DNA from: an uncultured Bacillaceae bacterium
GTDB taxonomy: Bacteria; Bacillota; Bacilli; Bacillales; Caldibacillaceae
NCBI GenBank assembly: GCA_937934645.1
Contig: CALGYZ010000069.1
Location: forward strand, 1 to 49,784
Reading direction: 5' to 3'
DNA: 49,784 nucleotides
Shown here: one piece after another, positions 42,132 to 49,784 of the stretch
Layout of the letters: every line of letters begins with the position of its first letter
How positions within the stretch are numbered: position 1 is the first letter of the stretch
The notes under the pieces: generated by a model
Told to the model about the DNA's origin: nothing
The model's input: only the letters and a program-made list of their open reading frames with translations
The model's database searches: none
Made by a program: the position numbers and the translations under genes

Positions 42132-42800
42132 TCAATCCCCCTGTGAAACTGCTTTGGCTTTTTTCTTCCGGATCCCCTTTGGCGTTACCCAGGTTTCTAG
42201 CTTGCCCAGGAAAAAATCCGTACATAATGCCAAAATCGTTACTGGTATGGCTCCGGCCAGTATATATTCCGGTTTATATAAATTCATTCCGCTGAAAATA
42301 TAATCTCCGAGTCCTCCGGCACCAATATAGGAAGCGAGGGTCGCCCAACCGATCAGGAAAACGGCGGCAAGCCGGATCCCCGACATAATGACGGGAATGG
42401 CCAGCGGAAACTCAATGATCCAGATCCGTTGCCATTCTGTCATGCCCATTCCTTTACCGGCTTCAATCAAATCTTTATTGACCAGCCGCAGTCCGACATA
42501 CGTGTTGCGTAAAATCGGCATTAACGCGTAGAAAAACAATGCGACGATGGCGGGAATCATTCCGACTCCCAAGAGCGGGATAAATAATGCTAAAATCGCA
42601 AAGCTGGGTATTGTTTGGAAAATATTTAACAAGGCCATGACCACTTTCGCTGCCCGTGGCATTCTCGACAATAAAATTCCCAAGGGAACGGCAGTAACGA
42701 TTCCGAGCAGGATGGCAATCAGTGAAATATAAATATGTTCCCACGTTTTCAAAAGAAGATCGGTATCGTTATCGGTTAAAAATTGCAGAAAACTGTCCAT
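42132..42800 (-). CDS. opuCB: Osmoprotectant ABC transporter permease OpuCB
   Basis: The 222-residue permease is a paralogue of OpuCD, with EAGKGMGMTEWQRIWIIEFPL as the ATPase docking loop. The ATG at 42800 (MDSFLQFL) follows AGGAGG and seven bases; the frame is open to 42875 but that would overlap the opuCA end. It is 16 bases after opuCA and three before opuCC. Confidence 0.92.
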   Translation of the reverse strand: MDSFLQFLTDNDTDLLLKTWEHIYISLIAILLGIVTAVPLGILLSRMPRAAKVVMALLNIFQTIPSFAILALFIPLLGVGMIPAIVALFFYALMPILRNTYVGLRLVNKDLIEAGKGMGMTEWQRIWIIEFPLAIPVIMSGIRLAAVFLIGWATLASYIGAGGLGDYIFSGMNLYKPEYILAGAIPVTILALCTDFFLGKLETWVTPKGIRKKKAKAVSQGD

Positions 42801-42816
42801 GCTTGTTCCTCCTAAC

Positions 42817-43959
42817 TTATTGGGCAATATTGCCGTTTTCCCGGTCGCTCCAGATCGAATCATAAATCGCATCAACCAGGTTTGTCCGGGTGATAATCCC
42901 TTTCAGCCGGTTCTCGTCATCAACAACCGGAACATATTTTAATCCCCGTTTTAAAATCGTCTGGATGACATCCCTCACAAAGGTTCCGGTTTTAACCTTG
43001 TACATGTTTTCCACCAGTACATCGGAAACTTTGCCGGTCCATGGATGTTGTTGGTTAATGATTTCCAGATCAATATATCCTCTCAATTTCCCTTCCCGGT
43101 CAACAACGAGAAGCGAATCAACCCGTTGTTTTTTCATAATCCGGATAGCGTTGGATAATAAAATATTCGGCCTTACGGTAACCGGCGCCGGATTTATAAT
43201 CTGGTCGACCGTTTGCACATGCGGCCGGATTTGGGACAGCCGTTCTTTGCCGATAAACTCTTCGACAAATTCTCCGGCCGGATTCCGCAATATTTCTTCC
43301 GGCGTATCGAATTGGACAATCCTGCCGTCTTTTAAAATCATAATCCGGTCGGCAAGTTTGAGGGCTTCATCCATATCATGAGTGACGAAAACAATCGTTT
43401 TATTTAATTTCCGCTGTAAATTTTTAATTTCCGCTTGCAATGAATCCCGCGTTATAGGATCAAGGGCGCTAAAGGGCTCGTCCATTAATATGAGCGGAGG
43501 ATCCGCGGCAAGCGCGCGCAATACCCCGATCCGCTGTTGCTGGCCGCCGCTCAGTTCATCCGGATAGCGGTCCAAGTAATCGGGAGTCATATTCACAAGA
43601 TCCAAAAGTTCACTTGCCCGTTTCCGCTGCTTTTCTTCCGGCCACTTCAAAAGACGCGGCACGAGAGAAATATTTTGTTCGATCGTCATATGCGGGAACA
43701 AACCGATTTGCTGGATGACGTAACCGATTTGCCGCCGCAAATCAACAGGATCCATTGTTGAAATGTCACGTCCGTTCAACAAAATTTTTCCTTCCGTCGG
43801 CTCAATCAGCCGGTTGATCATTTTCATCGTTGTCGTTTTCCCGCAGCCGCTTGGTCCGATTAAAACAATAAATTCTCCTTTCTCTATTTCAAAATTCAAA
43901 TTATTCACTGCCCGCTTGTTTCCTTTATATACTTTGGAAACATTTTCAAACTTTAACAA
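42817..43959 (-). CDS. opuCA: Osmoprotectant ABC transporter ATPase OpuCA
   Basis: The 380-residue ATPase equals B. subtilis OpuCA in length. It has Walker A GPSGCGKTT, signature LSGGQQQR, Walker B LILMDEPFSALDP and a switch His in FVTHDMDEA. Two C-terminal CBS domains (about 255-370) include KKQRVDSLLVVD and ILKRGLKYVPVVD; CBS pairs in this family sense ionic strength or nucleotides. I chose TTG 43959 with GGAGGTG six bases upstream; the frame opens at 43974. It is first in the opuC operon, next to the divergent regulator. Confidence 0.95.
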   Translation of the reverse strand: MLKFENVSKVYKGNKRAVNNLNFEIEKGEFIVLIGPSGCGKTTTMKMINRLIEPTEGKILLNGRDISTMDPVDLRRQIGYVIQQIGLFPHMTIEQNISLVPRLLKWPEEKQRKRASELLDLVNMTPDYLDRYPDELSGGQQQRIGVLRALAADPPLILMDEPFSALDPITRDSLQAEIKNLQRKLNKTIVFVTHDMDEALKLADRIMILKDGRIVQFDTPEEILRNPAGEFVEEFIGKERLSQIRPHVQTVDQIINPAPVTVRPNILLSNAIRIMKKQRVDSLLVVDREGKLRGYIDLEIINQQHPWTGKVSDVLVENMYKVKTGTFVRDVIQTILKRGLKYVPVVDDENRLKGIITRTNLVDAIYDSIWSDRENGNIAQ

Positions 43960-44012
43960 AAAGAGCACCTCCAATATTTTGTTACCAGTCTATAATTTAT
44001 ATTGTAAAATAT

Positions 44013-44065
44013 AATATATAAAGTTTAAAGTTTATAAACTTTATATATTATACAAATTATACAAA
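44013..44065. promoter_or_regulatory. Palindromic operator and promoter region between opuC and its regulator
   Basis: AATATATAAAGTTTA (44013-44027) and TAAACTTTATATATT (44035-44049) are perfect inverted copies, and a 16-base palindrome AAAGTTTATAAACTTT (44027-44042) sits at the centre. A tandem ATTATACAA repeat follows (44046-44063). TATAAT boxes occur on the minus strand. This is the likely binding site of the divergent GbsR-type regulator and the opuC promoter; the exact -35/-10 pair is not clear. Confidence 0.55.
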
Positions 44066-44184
44066 TTTTACCTCATAGGGTGGAAAATTTTGGGAACTCT
44101 TTCTTATTTCATTTCGTTTTTCGCGGATATATGGTAAATTATTGTAGGAATTATGAAACATCAGTGCATACAGAGGTGACAAGA

Positions 44185-44721
44185 TTGAATGAGGTAGTAA
44201 AGCAAAAAGTACAACACATTGAAGAACGGTTAATTGATGAAATGGCAGAAACCGTACGTTTATTCGGCATTCCGGCAACGGTCGGAAGAGTACTGCGGAT
44301 TATATATATGAACCGTGCTCCGATGACGCTTGATGAATTATCCGAGGCCACCGGCATGAGCAAAACACGGATGAGCCAGGTTGTCCGGGAGATGACGGAG
44401 TTGAACATCGCTTACAAAGTGTATGAAAGGGGCGTCCGGAAAGATATTTACAATGTCGATCAAGATTATTATCAAACGTTTATTTCCCTTTTTTCATCCA
44501 GCTGGCAAAACCGGATTAAACAAAACCGGCGCTCCGGAAAAATTTTCCAACAAGAATTAAAGTCTGTGCTGGACAATGGACAACTGGATGAGGAAACAGC
44601 AAATAAAGTGAAAGACCTGTTGCAGGAAATTGAAAAGTGGTTGGAATATCATGACTGGTTGGACCGTTTTATTGATTTTCTTGACAGCGGGGATATTTTT
44701 AAATATGTTCCGAAAAAATAA
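44185..44721 (+). CDS. GbsR-family transcriptional regulator (OpcR-like)
   Basis: The 178-residue winged-helix protein of the GbsR/MarR type has an HTH in LDELSEATGMSKTRMSQVVREM and a helical C-terminal part (VKDLLQEIEKWLEYHDWLDR). In Bacillus, GbsR controls choline oxidation genes and OpcR represses opuB and opuC, so location next to opuCA fits the OpcR role. I chose TTG 44185 with AGAGGTG six bases upstream; the frame is open to 44080 through the promoter region. Confidence 0.88.
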   Translation: MNEVVKQKVQHIEERLIDEMAETVRLFGIPATVGRVLRIIYMNRAPMTLDELSEATGMSKTRMSQVVREMTELNIAYKVYERGVRKDIYNVDQDYYQTFISLFSSSWQNRIKQNRRSGKIFQQELKSVLDNGQLDEETANKVKDLLQEIEKWLEYHDWLDRFIDFLDSGDIFKYVPKK

Positions 44722-44735
44722 TCATAACTCTACTG

Positions 44736-44769
44736 GAAAAAGAAACCCGGCATTTTCGGCTCTTTTTCA
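44736..44769 (+). terminator. Probable terminator of the GbsR-family gene
   Basis: GAAAAAGA (44736-44743) pairs with TCTTTTTC (44761-44768), with an inner CCGG/TCGG pairing, followed by ATTTTT on plus. Confidence 0.55.
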
Positions 44770-44873
44770 TTTTTCCCCGGTGCTCCATCTGTGGTTAATG
44801 AAACCTGTGTCAGGGAATATTGAACGTTATGTAACAGTTTCCGTTCCGTCCGGTAAACATGGAACAAGTATGT

Positions 44874-44879
44874 TACAAT
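44874..44879 (+). promoter_or_regulatory. Extended -10 element of the small membrane protein gene
   Basis: TGTTACAAT contains TACAAT preceded by the TGn extension, 74 bases before the start. The -35 region is weak. Confidence 0.4.
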
Positions 44880-44952
44880 GATTGATGAAACGGTTTTCAA
44901 TTTTTTACTGATTGGAATATTGCGTACAAAGAAATCGGCCGGGTGATTCATT

Positions 44953-45177
44953 ATGCTCATTATTCTTTCCATGCTTCTCATTCTTCTTGGACTTTATATG
45001 TATATCCGGGGATTAAAGAAGAAATCGCAATTGCTTATTTTTTTAAGCATTCTGGCGATTTTGGCCCCCCTGCTGTTTTTAATCAGCGTGAATCTATGGA
45101 TCATTTTTTTACCGCTTATTCCTTTTATCGCACTATTCATTTCCCATTTTGTCATGAAAAAAATTGATTCTGTATAG
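44953..45177 (+). CDS. Small integral membrane protein
   Basis: The 74-residue protein has two hydrophobic segments (about 1-18 and 26-66, the latter long enough for two helices) separated by a basic loop RGLKKKS, and ends MKKIDSV. The ATG is seven bases after GGGTG. It lies between the opuC regulator and a terminator that it shares with the aldehyde dehydrogenase gene. I do not recognise a family. The ribosome binding site, promoter and terminator suggest a real gene. Confidence 0.6.
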   Translation: MLIILSMLLILLGLYMYIRGLKKKSQLLIFLSILAILAPLLFLISVNLWIIFLPLIPFIALFISHFVMKKIDSV

Positions 45178-45208
45178 AAGATGATGCATTGCGTCTGTCA
45201 TGGACATG

Positions 45209-45245
45209 AAAAAAGAACCGGATCTCATCATCCGGTTCTTTTTTA
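45209..45245. terminator. Bidirectional terminator
   Basis: AAGAACCGGAT (45213-45223) pairs with ATCCGGTTCTT (45230-45240), with A-run and T-run on either side. It lies between the small membrane protein gene and the convergent aldehyde dehydrogenase gene. Confidence 0.85.
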
Positions 45246-45262
45246 TTAGCCGTCCTGTTTCC

Positions 45263-46753
45263 TCATTCAATGTCAATCTGTGCCCGCTGTAATTTCCCGC
45301 TGTAATCCACATAGACTGCCCGCCACTCGGTAAATACATCCAACGCCTGAACGCCGGAATCCCGGTGGCCGTTGCCGGTACCTTTCGTTCCCCCGAACGG
45401 TAGGTGAATTTCCGCTCCGGTTGTGCCGGCATTAATATAAACGATCCCTGTATCCAAATCCCGCTGTGCTTTGTATACCGTGTTGACATTTTGGGTAAAA
45501 ATCGAGCTTGACAATCCATATTCCACAGCATTATTGATTTCCACGGCTTCTTCAAAACTTTTTACCGGTATCAATGTGACAACAGGACCGAAGATTTCTT
45601 CTTGGGCGATGCGCATATCACCTTTTACATCGGTAAATAATGTCGGCGCGAAAAAGTATCCTTTTCTGTATTCCCCCTCTTTCAATTCATATCCTCCGGC
45701 TAACAACTTTGCCCCTTCCTGTTTGCCGGTTTCTACATAATATTTAATTTTTTCCAATCCTTGCTTGTTAATAACCGGACCGATTTTGACCGATTCATCC
45801 AACCCGTTGCCGATTTTTAATGTTTTCATTTTTTCCAGAAGTAAATGTTCGAGTTCCTCTTTCACTGCTTCATGGACGATGACCCGGCTGCAGGCGGTAC
45901 AACGCTGGCCGGTTGTGCCGAATGCGCTCCAAATGATCCCGTCAGAGGCTAATTCTAAATTAGCGTCGTCCATAACAATTACCGCATTTTTTCCGCCCAT
46001 CTCCAGCGACACCTTTTTTAACTGCCGTCCGCATTCCGCGGCAATATATTTTCCGGTTTCATTGGAACCGGTGAAGGAGATCACCCGGATATCCGGATGA
46101 TGCACCATTGCTTTACCGACGACCGGTCCTGGTCCGTAGACAACATTCAAGATTCCTTCCGGCAGTCCGGCTTCTGTTAAAATTTTCGCCAGTTCATAAG
46201 CCATGACCGGCGTTTCCGTTGCCGGTTTCCAAACAACTGCATTTCCCGCAACAATGGCCGGAAATGATTTCCATGCAGCAATCGCAATCGGAAAATTCCA
46301 AGGTGTAATAATTCCGGCAATACCGACTGGAACCCGCACGCTCATCGCGAATTTATCTCTTAATTCCGCCGGTGTCGTCTGGCCAAACAGCCGCCTGCCC
46401 TCCCCTGCCATATAAAAAGCCATATCAATGGCTTCCTGGACTTCGCCGCGGGCTTCTTCCAATATTTTTCCATTTTCCATTGTTAACAGACGGGCAAGCT
46501 CTTCCCTGCGTTTCTTTAATATGTTTCCGGCGCGGTACAGTACTTCCGCGCGTTGCGGTGCAGGGACAAGCGCCCATTCTTTTTGCGCCCGTTTGGCTGC
46601 ATCCACCGCCTGGTCCACTTGTTTTTCTCTGCAGATCGACACCCGAACGATTTCTTCCCCTGTCGCCGGATTGATCACCGGACGAGTTTCTCTCGTGACC
46701 ACCCATTCACCGTTAATAAAGTTGGGAAGCGCTTTTAAACGGAATGGTGACAT
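45263..46753 (-). CDS. NAD(P)-dependent aldehyde dehydrogenase
   Basis: The 496-residue enzyme has the whole ALDH core: TPWNFPIAIAAWK, cofactor segment FTGSNETGKYIA, catalytic Glu in VSLEMGGKNAVIV, catalytic Cys in GTTGQRCTACSRV and EEIFGPVVTLI. It is of the succinate- or 2-oxoglutarate-semialdehyde dehydrogenase type, but its substrate cannot be fixed. It starts 12 bases after the stop of the ThDP-dependent enzyme, so the two are surely co-transcribed. The pair would turn a 2-oxoacid into an aldehyde and then a carboxylic acid. Confidence 0.9.
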   Translation of the reverse strand: MSPFRLKALPNFINGEWVVTRETRPVINPATGEEIVRVSICREKQVDQAVDAAKRAQKEWALVPAPQRAEVLYRAGNILKKRREELARLLTMENGKILEEARGEVQEAIDMAFYMAGEGRRLFGQTTPAELRDKFAMSVRVPVGIAGIITPWNFPIAIAAWKSFPAIVAGNAVVWKPATETPVMAYELAKILTEAGLPEGILNVVYGPGPVVGKAMVHHPDIRVISFTGSNETGKYIAAECGRQLKKVSLEMGGKNAVIVMDDANLELASDGIIWSAFGTTGQRCTACSRVIVHEAVKEELEHLLLEKMKTLKIGNGLDESVKIGPVINKQGLEKIKYYVETGKQEGAKLLAGGYELKEGEYRKGYFFAPTLFTDVKGDMRIAQEEIFGPVVTLIPVKSFEEAVEINNAVEYGLSSSIFTQNVNTVYKAQRDLDTGIVYINAGTTGAEIHLPFGGTKGTGNGHRDSGVQALDVFTEWRAVYVDYSGKLQRAQIDIE

Positions 46754-46765
46754 ACGCAGTCCCCC

Positions 46766-48424
46766 TTAATCATTTACTTTTTTCCGTAAAGAAGTGATTG
46801 TGTCGGTAACAGAGATATGCTCCTGATCGGCCGGCACTTCGATTACTGCCGGTTTATTGCCAGCAATGGCATGGGTCAATGCATTCCGGAACTCATCAGC
46901 GGTTCCGGCCTGGTATGCCTTGGCGCCCATATGAATAGCCATATCTTTAAATGAGACAAATCCGAGACCGGTTCCGATGACCCGGTTGGGATAATGCTTT
47001 TCCTGGTGCATGCGGATCGTGCCGTACATTTGATTGTTGAACACAATGGCCGTAACAGGAATGTTGTAACGGACTGCGGTTTCCATTTCTTGTGCCGTCA
47101 TCATAAACCCGCCGTCACCAGACAGAGAGACAACTGTTTTGTTCGGAAGAGCAAGCTTGGCGCCAATCGCTGCCGGAAGCCCGTAACCCATGGCGCCGGA
47201 TGCCGGTCCGATATAGGAGTGCTTTTCTTCAAAAACATAGTAACGGTGCAGCCAGCCGGAAAAATTTCCGGCATCGCTGGTAATTAACGAATAATCCGGC
47301 AAGTATTCTTTTAAAATCGCAATGGCTTTTTTGTAAATGGGATCTTTTTCGGTAATCTTCAGGTGGACCGATTTTTCAAACCGGCTTCTCAGCTTTTTCA
47401 CCCATGATTTCCAGCGGATTTTCAGATTGATATTTATGATGAGTTGCAATGCTTCATTTAAATCACTGACCACTCCGACATCCGGCGGAAATACACGCCC
47501 GATGGTCTCATAATCTATGTCAATATGAATCAGTTTTTTGTTCAAATCGAGGATGGAGTAATTTTGAGTCGTGATCTCCGATAACTGTGTACCGAAGGCG
47601 AGAATGACGTCGGCTTCTTTTGCGTTGTTCACAATTTCATCCGGGGTACCGAGTCCGAGGTGTCCGGCATAAAGGGGATGCTGATTCGGGAAGACATCAT
47701 GTCTGCGGAAGGCGGCCATGACAGGTAACCGGAATTTCTCCGCGAACTCCAAAAGAATATTTTCCGCCTTTGCGTATTTCACACCGGCGCCTGCTATGAT
47801 CAACGGTCTTTTCGCATTGGATAAAATTTGTTCGATTCTTCTTACTTCACTCAATGAGGGCGCCGGCCGCGGAATGGTTGTTTTCGGTCCGAATTGCATG
47901 ATGCACTCTTCATGAAGCACATCTTCCGGCAAAGAAACAACAACCGGTCCCGGTCTTCCTGACCGTGCGATCCGGAATGCCCTCGTCACAATTTCCGGAA
48001 TCCGCTCCGCTTCTCGGATTTCCACTGTCCATTTGGTAACCGGCCGGAAGAACCGGTCAAAATCCACTTCCTGAAACGCTTCCCGTCCGCGGTGTTTCCG
48101 GCTCACCTGCCCGATAAAGACAACCATCGGCGTGGAATCGTAATAAGCCGTATGGACCCCGATCGAAACATTAGCCGCCCCAGGACCCCTTGTAGCAAAA
48201 ACAACCCCCGGTTTTCCGGTGGCTTTCGCGTAAGCTTCGGCCATAAAAGCGGCGCCGCCTTCATGACGAGCGGAAATTAAATCAATAAACTGATCATCAT
48301 ACAGGGCGTCAAGAACCGGTAAAAAACTCTCGCCGGGAACACAGAATACTTTCCGGACTTCTTCCCGCCGGATACATTCGGTCATTGCTTTTGCTGCAGT
48401 CATTTTCAATTTTTTTACCATCAT
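46766..48424 (-). CDS. ThDP-dependent acetolactate synthase-like enzyme
   Basis: The 552-residue protein has three domains of the ALS/decarboxylase family. The N-terminal Pyr domain has the catalytic Glu in SARHEGGAAFMAEAYA and FATRGPGAANVSIGV. The central domain has IAGAGVKYAKAE. The C-terminal PP domain has GPASGAMGYGLPAAIGA and SGDGGFMMTAQEMETAVRYN, which binds magnesium-ThDP. No small ALS subunit accompanies it and it lies beside an ALDH, so it is probably a catabolic 2-oxoacid decarboxylase or carboligase rather than biosynthetic IlvB. ATG 48424 has GGGGTGA five bases upstream. Confidence 0.85.
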   Translation of the reverse strand: MMVKKLKMTAAKAMTECIRREEVRKVFCVPGESFLPVLDALYDDQFIDLISARHEGGAAFMAEAYAKATGKPGVVFATRGPGAANVSIGVHTAYYDSTPMVVFIGQVSRKHRGREAFQEVDFDRFFRPVTKWTVEIREAERIPEIVTRAFRIARSGRPGPVVVSLPEDVLHEECIMQFGPKTTIPRPAPSLSEVRRIEQILSNAKRPLIIAGAGVKYAKAENILLEFAEKFRLPVMAAFRRHDVFPNQHPLYAGHLGLGTPDEIVNNAKEADVILAFGTQLSEITTQNYSILDLNKKLIHIDIDYETIGRVFPPDVGVVSDLNEALQLIININLKIRWKSWVKKLRSRFEKSVHLKITEKDPIYKKAIAILKEYLPDYSLITSDAGNFSGWLHRYYVFEEKHSYIGPASGAMGYGLPAAIGAKLALPNKTVVSLSGDGGFMMTAQEMETAVRYNIPVTAIVFNNQMYGTIRMHQEKHYPNRVIGTGLGFVSFKDMAIHMGAKAYQAGTADEFRNALTHAIAGNKPAVIEVPADQEHISVTDTITSLRKKVND

Positions 48425-48714
48425 GCGATTCACCCCAATGGAATCTTTGTATTCCGGATTCCTTCAAGCAACACGTAGCATAATGTTTATCCATATTATT
48501 GAAATTCCTGTGCTTCTGCAATATCCGCGTTCCATCTAACGGAAAAAGGATCCTTTATGAAAAATATATATATTTATTTCCAAAAAGATGAATCAATTCC
48601 TTTGTTTTCCGGAGAAAGAAAATAATGAACCAAGCCAGAAATGATAGCGTTTCCGAACCAATATGTTTTTATAAAACATTTTATTTATAAAGTATTTATT
48701 TTTGACGGGAATAA
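48425..48714. other. Intergenic region upstream of the ThDP enzyme
   Basis: This is AT-rich DNA. A TTGATT with TATATA at 18-base spacing on the minus strand is a weak promoter candidate. No gene or structured RNA is recognised. Confidence 0.4.
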
Positions 48715-48753
48715 TGAAAAAAAGACAGGGAAGTGGTCCTCTCCCCTGTCTTT
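48715..48753 (-). terminator. Terminator of the HIT gene
   Basis: AAAGACAGGG (48721-48730) pairs with CCCTGTCTTT (48744-48753), and the minus strand continues into TTTTTTTCATT. Confidence 0.8.
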
Positions 48754-48761
48754 CGCATGAT

Positions 48762-49133
48762 TCAAGGATATTCGACTAAATTTTTGACAATTTTCCGGAT
48801 CCCGCCCCGCGGATCTTCAATATCCCCTTTATACCGGGGAATTAAATGGATATGGAAATGGGAAATGGTCTGTCCACCGTAATAACCAATATTCACACCG
48901 ATATTGTAACCGTCGGGTTGATAGCGTACATCAAGAATCCTCTTCCCCTTCCGGAGCAATTCATGCATCGCCATGATCTGCTGATCGTCCGCATCAAAAT
49001 AGGTTTCCACATGCTCTTTCGGAACGATGAGCAAATGGCCTTTCTGGACCGGATATTTGTCATAAAACGCAAGGGCCAGTTCATTCTCCAGCACGATATC
49101 CAAATTTTCCTGTTTACAAAATGGGCAGTTCAA
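48762..49133 (-). CDS. HIT-family nucleotide hydrolase/transferase
   Basis: The 123-residue protein has the histidine triad in SHFHIHLIPRYKGD and the conserved start CPFCKQE, whose two cysteines may bind zinc. VPKEHVETYFDAD is typical of Bacillus HIT proteins. It hydrolyses adenosine phosphoramidates or dinucleoside polyphosphates. The start is TTG 49133, in the family position; a weak GAAGTGA precedes it. It begins seven bases after the stop of the broken helicase-like gene. Confidence 0.9.
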   Translation of the reverse strand: MNCPFCKQENLDIVLENELALAFYDKYPVQKGHLLIVPKEHVETYFDADDQQIMAMHELLRKGKRILDVRYQPDGYNIGVNIGYYGGQTISHFHIHLIPRYKGDIEDPRGGIRKIVKNLVEYP

Positions 49134-49140
49134 TTATTCA

Positions 49141-49784
49141 TCACTTCTTTCGTTTTTTCACTAGATTTTTTCTAACAAAAAAATGATAGTGAAGGTTGTA
49201 TTCACATATTTCTCTTGTCCAATGATACAAAATTTCTCTGTCTTCTTGTCGGACATCAATATTTATAGTAAATATTCCTTTTTTAAATGTAACTAATCCG
49301 TTTGACTGTTCACTCCATTTTGTCATTGGCATTTCGGCAATCAGGCGGCTCATTTTTTTCTCATCATATTCCCAAAGTTTTCTATTCGCTTTATCACTAA
49401 AATCTATTTTTTTCCGGTATTCTTTTTCCATTAAATAAGCATGAAAATGCGGTGCGACTTCAATGGGGGTAATCGGCTTGAACCAATCATTTATCCCCCT
49501 GTCCAGCATTATTTTGAGGACAATCATTTTATAACTTTTTTATTCATTTTTGAACGAGTGTCTTCTACTTCTTTCAGCCAGCTTTCATACCGGTGATACA
49601 CTTCAACCTCTTTTTTACTTAATTCACCAGCCGCTTTTAAAAAACCGATATAACTACCAAACTTTTTTGCGTAAGTCCGAGAATCCGACCCACCTTTTAA
49701 ATGCAATTCCAGATATGTAGGACGTCTTCCTAGCTTTTCTTTAAGTGAAAAATAATCATCAAACAGCTTTCTTTCAGCTGGAAA
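49141..49784 (-). pseudogene. C-terminal part of a helicase-like gene, split by a frameshift
   Basis: Two frames adjoin. The upstream one runs in from the right edge (LGRRPTYLELHLKGGSDS, then SYIGFLKAAGELS) and stops at 49524. The downstream one opens at the overlapping ATGA (49527) and continues for 128 residues (PITPIEVAPHFHAYLMEKEY, then KLWEYDEKKMSRLIAEMPM). From memory, both resemble consecutive parts of the C-terminus of large DEAD/DEAH-box helicases of Bacillus, joined by a stretch ending KSYKM. The break lies in a run of six A residues just before plus 49535-49545; a one-base slip restores SYKMIVLK. It may be a mutation, a sequencing error or slippage. The family assignment is moderate. 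Confidence 0.6.

Noticed and set aside
48425..48560. Sigma-54 promoter before the ThDP enzyme
   Set aside because: A TGGAACGCGGATATTGCA stretch looks similar, but the GG-to-GC distance is 12 rather than 10 bases.
49535..49545. Canonical -1 slippery heptamer A-AAA-AAG in the split helicase-like gene
   Set aside because: The heptamer is present, but its codon phase relative to the upstream frame is wrong for the classical tandem slip, so programmed frameshifting is not claimed.
1..49784. CRISPR arrays, tRNA or rRNA genes, insertion sequences, prophage genes
   Set aside because: No regularly spaced repeats, RNA gene signatures, transposases or phage structural genes were seen on either strand.

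Overview
The window reads as a chromosomal segment of a low- to mid-GC, spore-forming Bacillaceae bacterium, possibly a Caldibacillus- or Bacillus smithii-like moderate thermophile. The pointers are a B. subtilis-like OpuC system with its GbsR-type regulator, a CwlO-like hydrolase behind a WalR box, a YclM-like aspartokinase, a PbpC-like PBP, PbuE-like efflux, CtsR- and S-box-type regulation, and frequent TTG/GTG starts behind strong ribosome binding sites. The genus is inferred. I saw no rRNA, tRNA, CRISPR array or complete insertion sequence.

Layout. 0.1-4.1 kb: a PbuE-like exporter diverges from clpB, which has a CtsR box. 4.1-4.7 kb: a SAM-I (S-box) riboswitch with terminator and antiterminator controls an unrecognised 126-residue protein. 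5.1-7.1 kb: a collapsed MFS pseudogene precedes its intact paralogue. 7.2-11.4 kb: a two-gene ABC system with a very large coiled-coil FtsX permease. 11.6-14.1 kb: a BASS-type transporter converges on a MaoC hydratase and CitE-like lyase pair. 14.3 kb: a stand-alone fabF. 15.6-20.2 kb: a glycan-modification island (APS kinase, sugar-nucleotide epimerase, sulfotransferase, two glycosyltransferases) in which three promoters resemble the mother-cell sigma-K consensus. 20.2-21.5 kb: a PAS-GGDEF protein.

21.7-30.1 kb holds aroD, a proline dehydrogenase and the operon aroB-aroA-aroC-pheA-aroE-aroK. The operon has a consensus promoter, a 30-codon leader peptide packed with Phe/Tyr/Trp codons, and a terminator with a competing antiterminator, which is the architecture of ribosome-mediated attenuation. 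The fused chorismate mutase-prephenate dehydratase and the EPSP synthase signature look clostridial rather than Bacillus-like. The operon supplies the steps from DAHP to chorismate except dehydroquinase, which is encoded by nearby aroD; pheA then leads toward phenylalanine.

30.1-35.8 kb: a DinB-fold protein, cobT, a HAD phosphatase, a CwlO-like NlpC/P60 hydrolase and a YclM-like aspartokinase. 35.8-36.5 kb is an unexplained intergenic region with a possible Cys-rich small ORF ending in a long hairpin. 36.5-40 kb: a MATE exporter and a PBP3/MecA-type transpeptidase. 40.5-44.7 kb: opuCA-CB-CC-CD with a divergent GbsR-type regulator around a large palindrome. 45-48.4 kb: a small membrane protein, then an aldehyde dehydrogenase co-transcribed with a ThDP-dependent decarboxylase-like enzyme. 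48.7-49.8 kb: a HIT protein and the C-terminus of a helicase-like gene split by a frameshift in an A-run.

The strongest candidates for something undescribed are the putative sigma-K-controlled sulfated-glycan cluster, the aromatic leader-peptide attenuator, and the orphan SAM-riboswitch gene.
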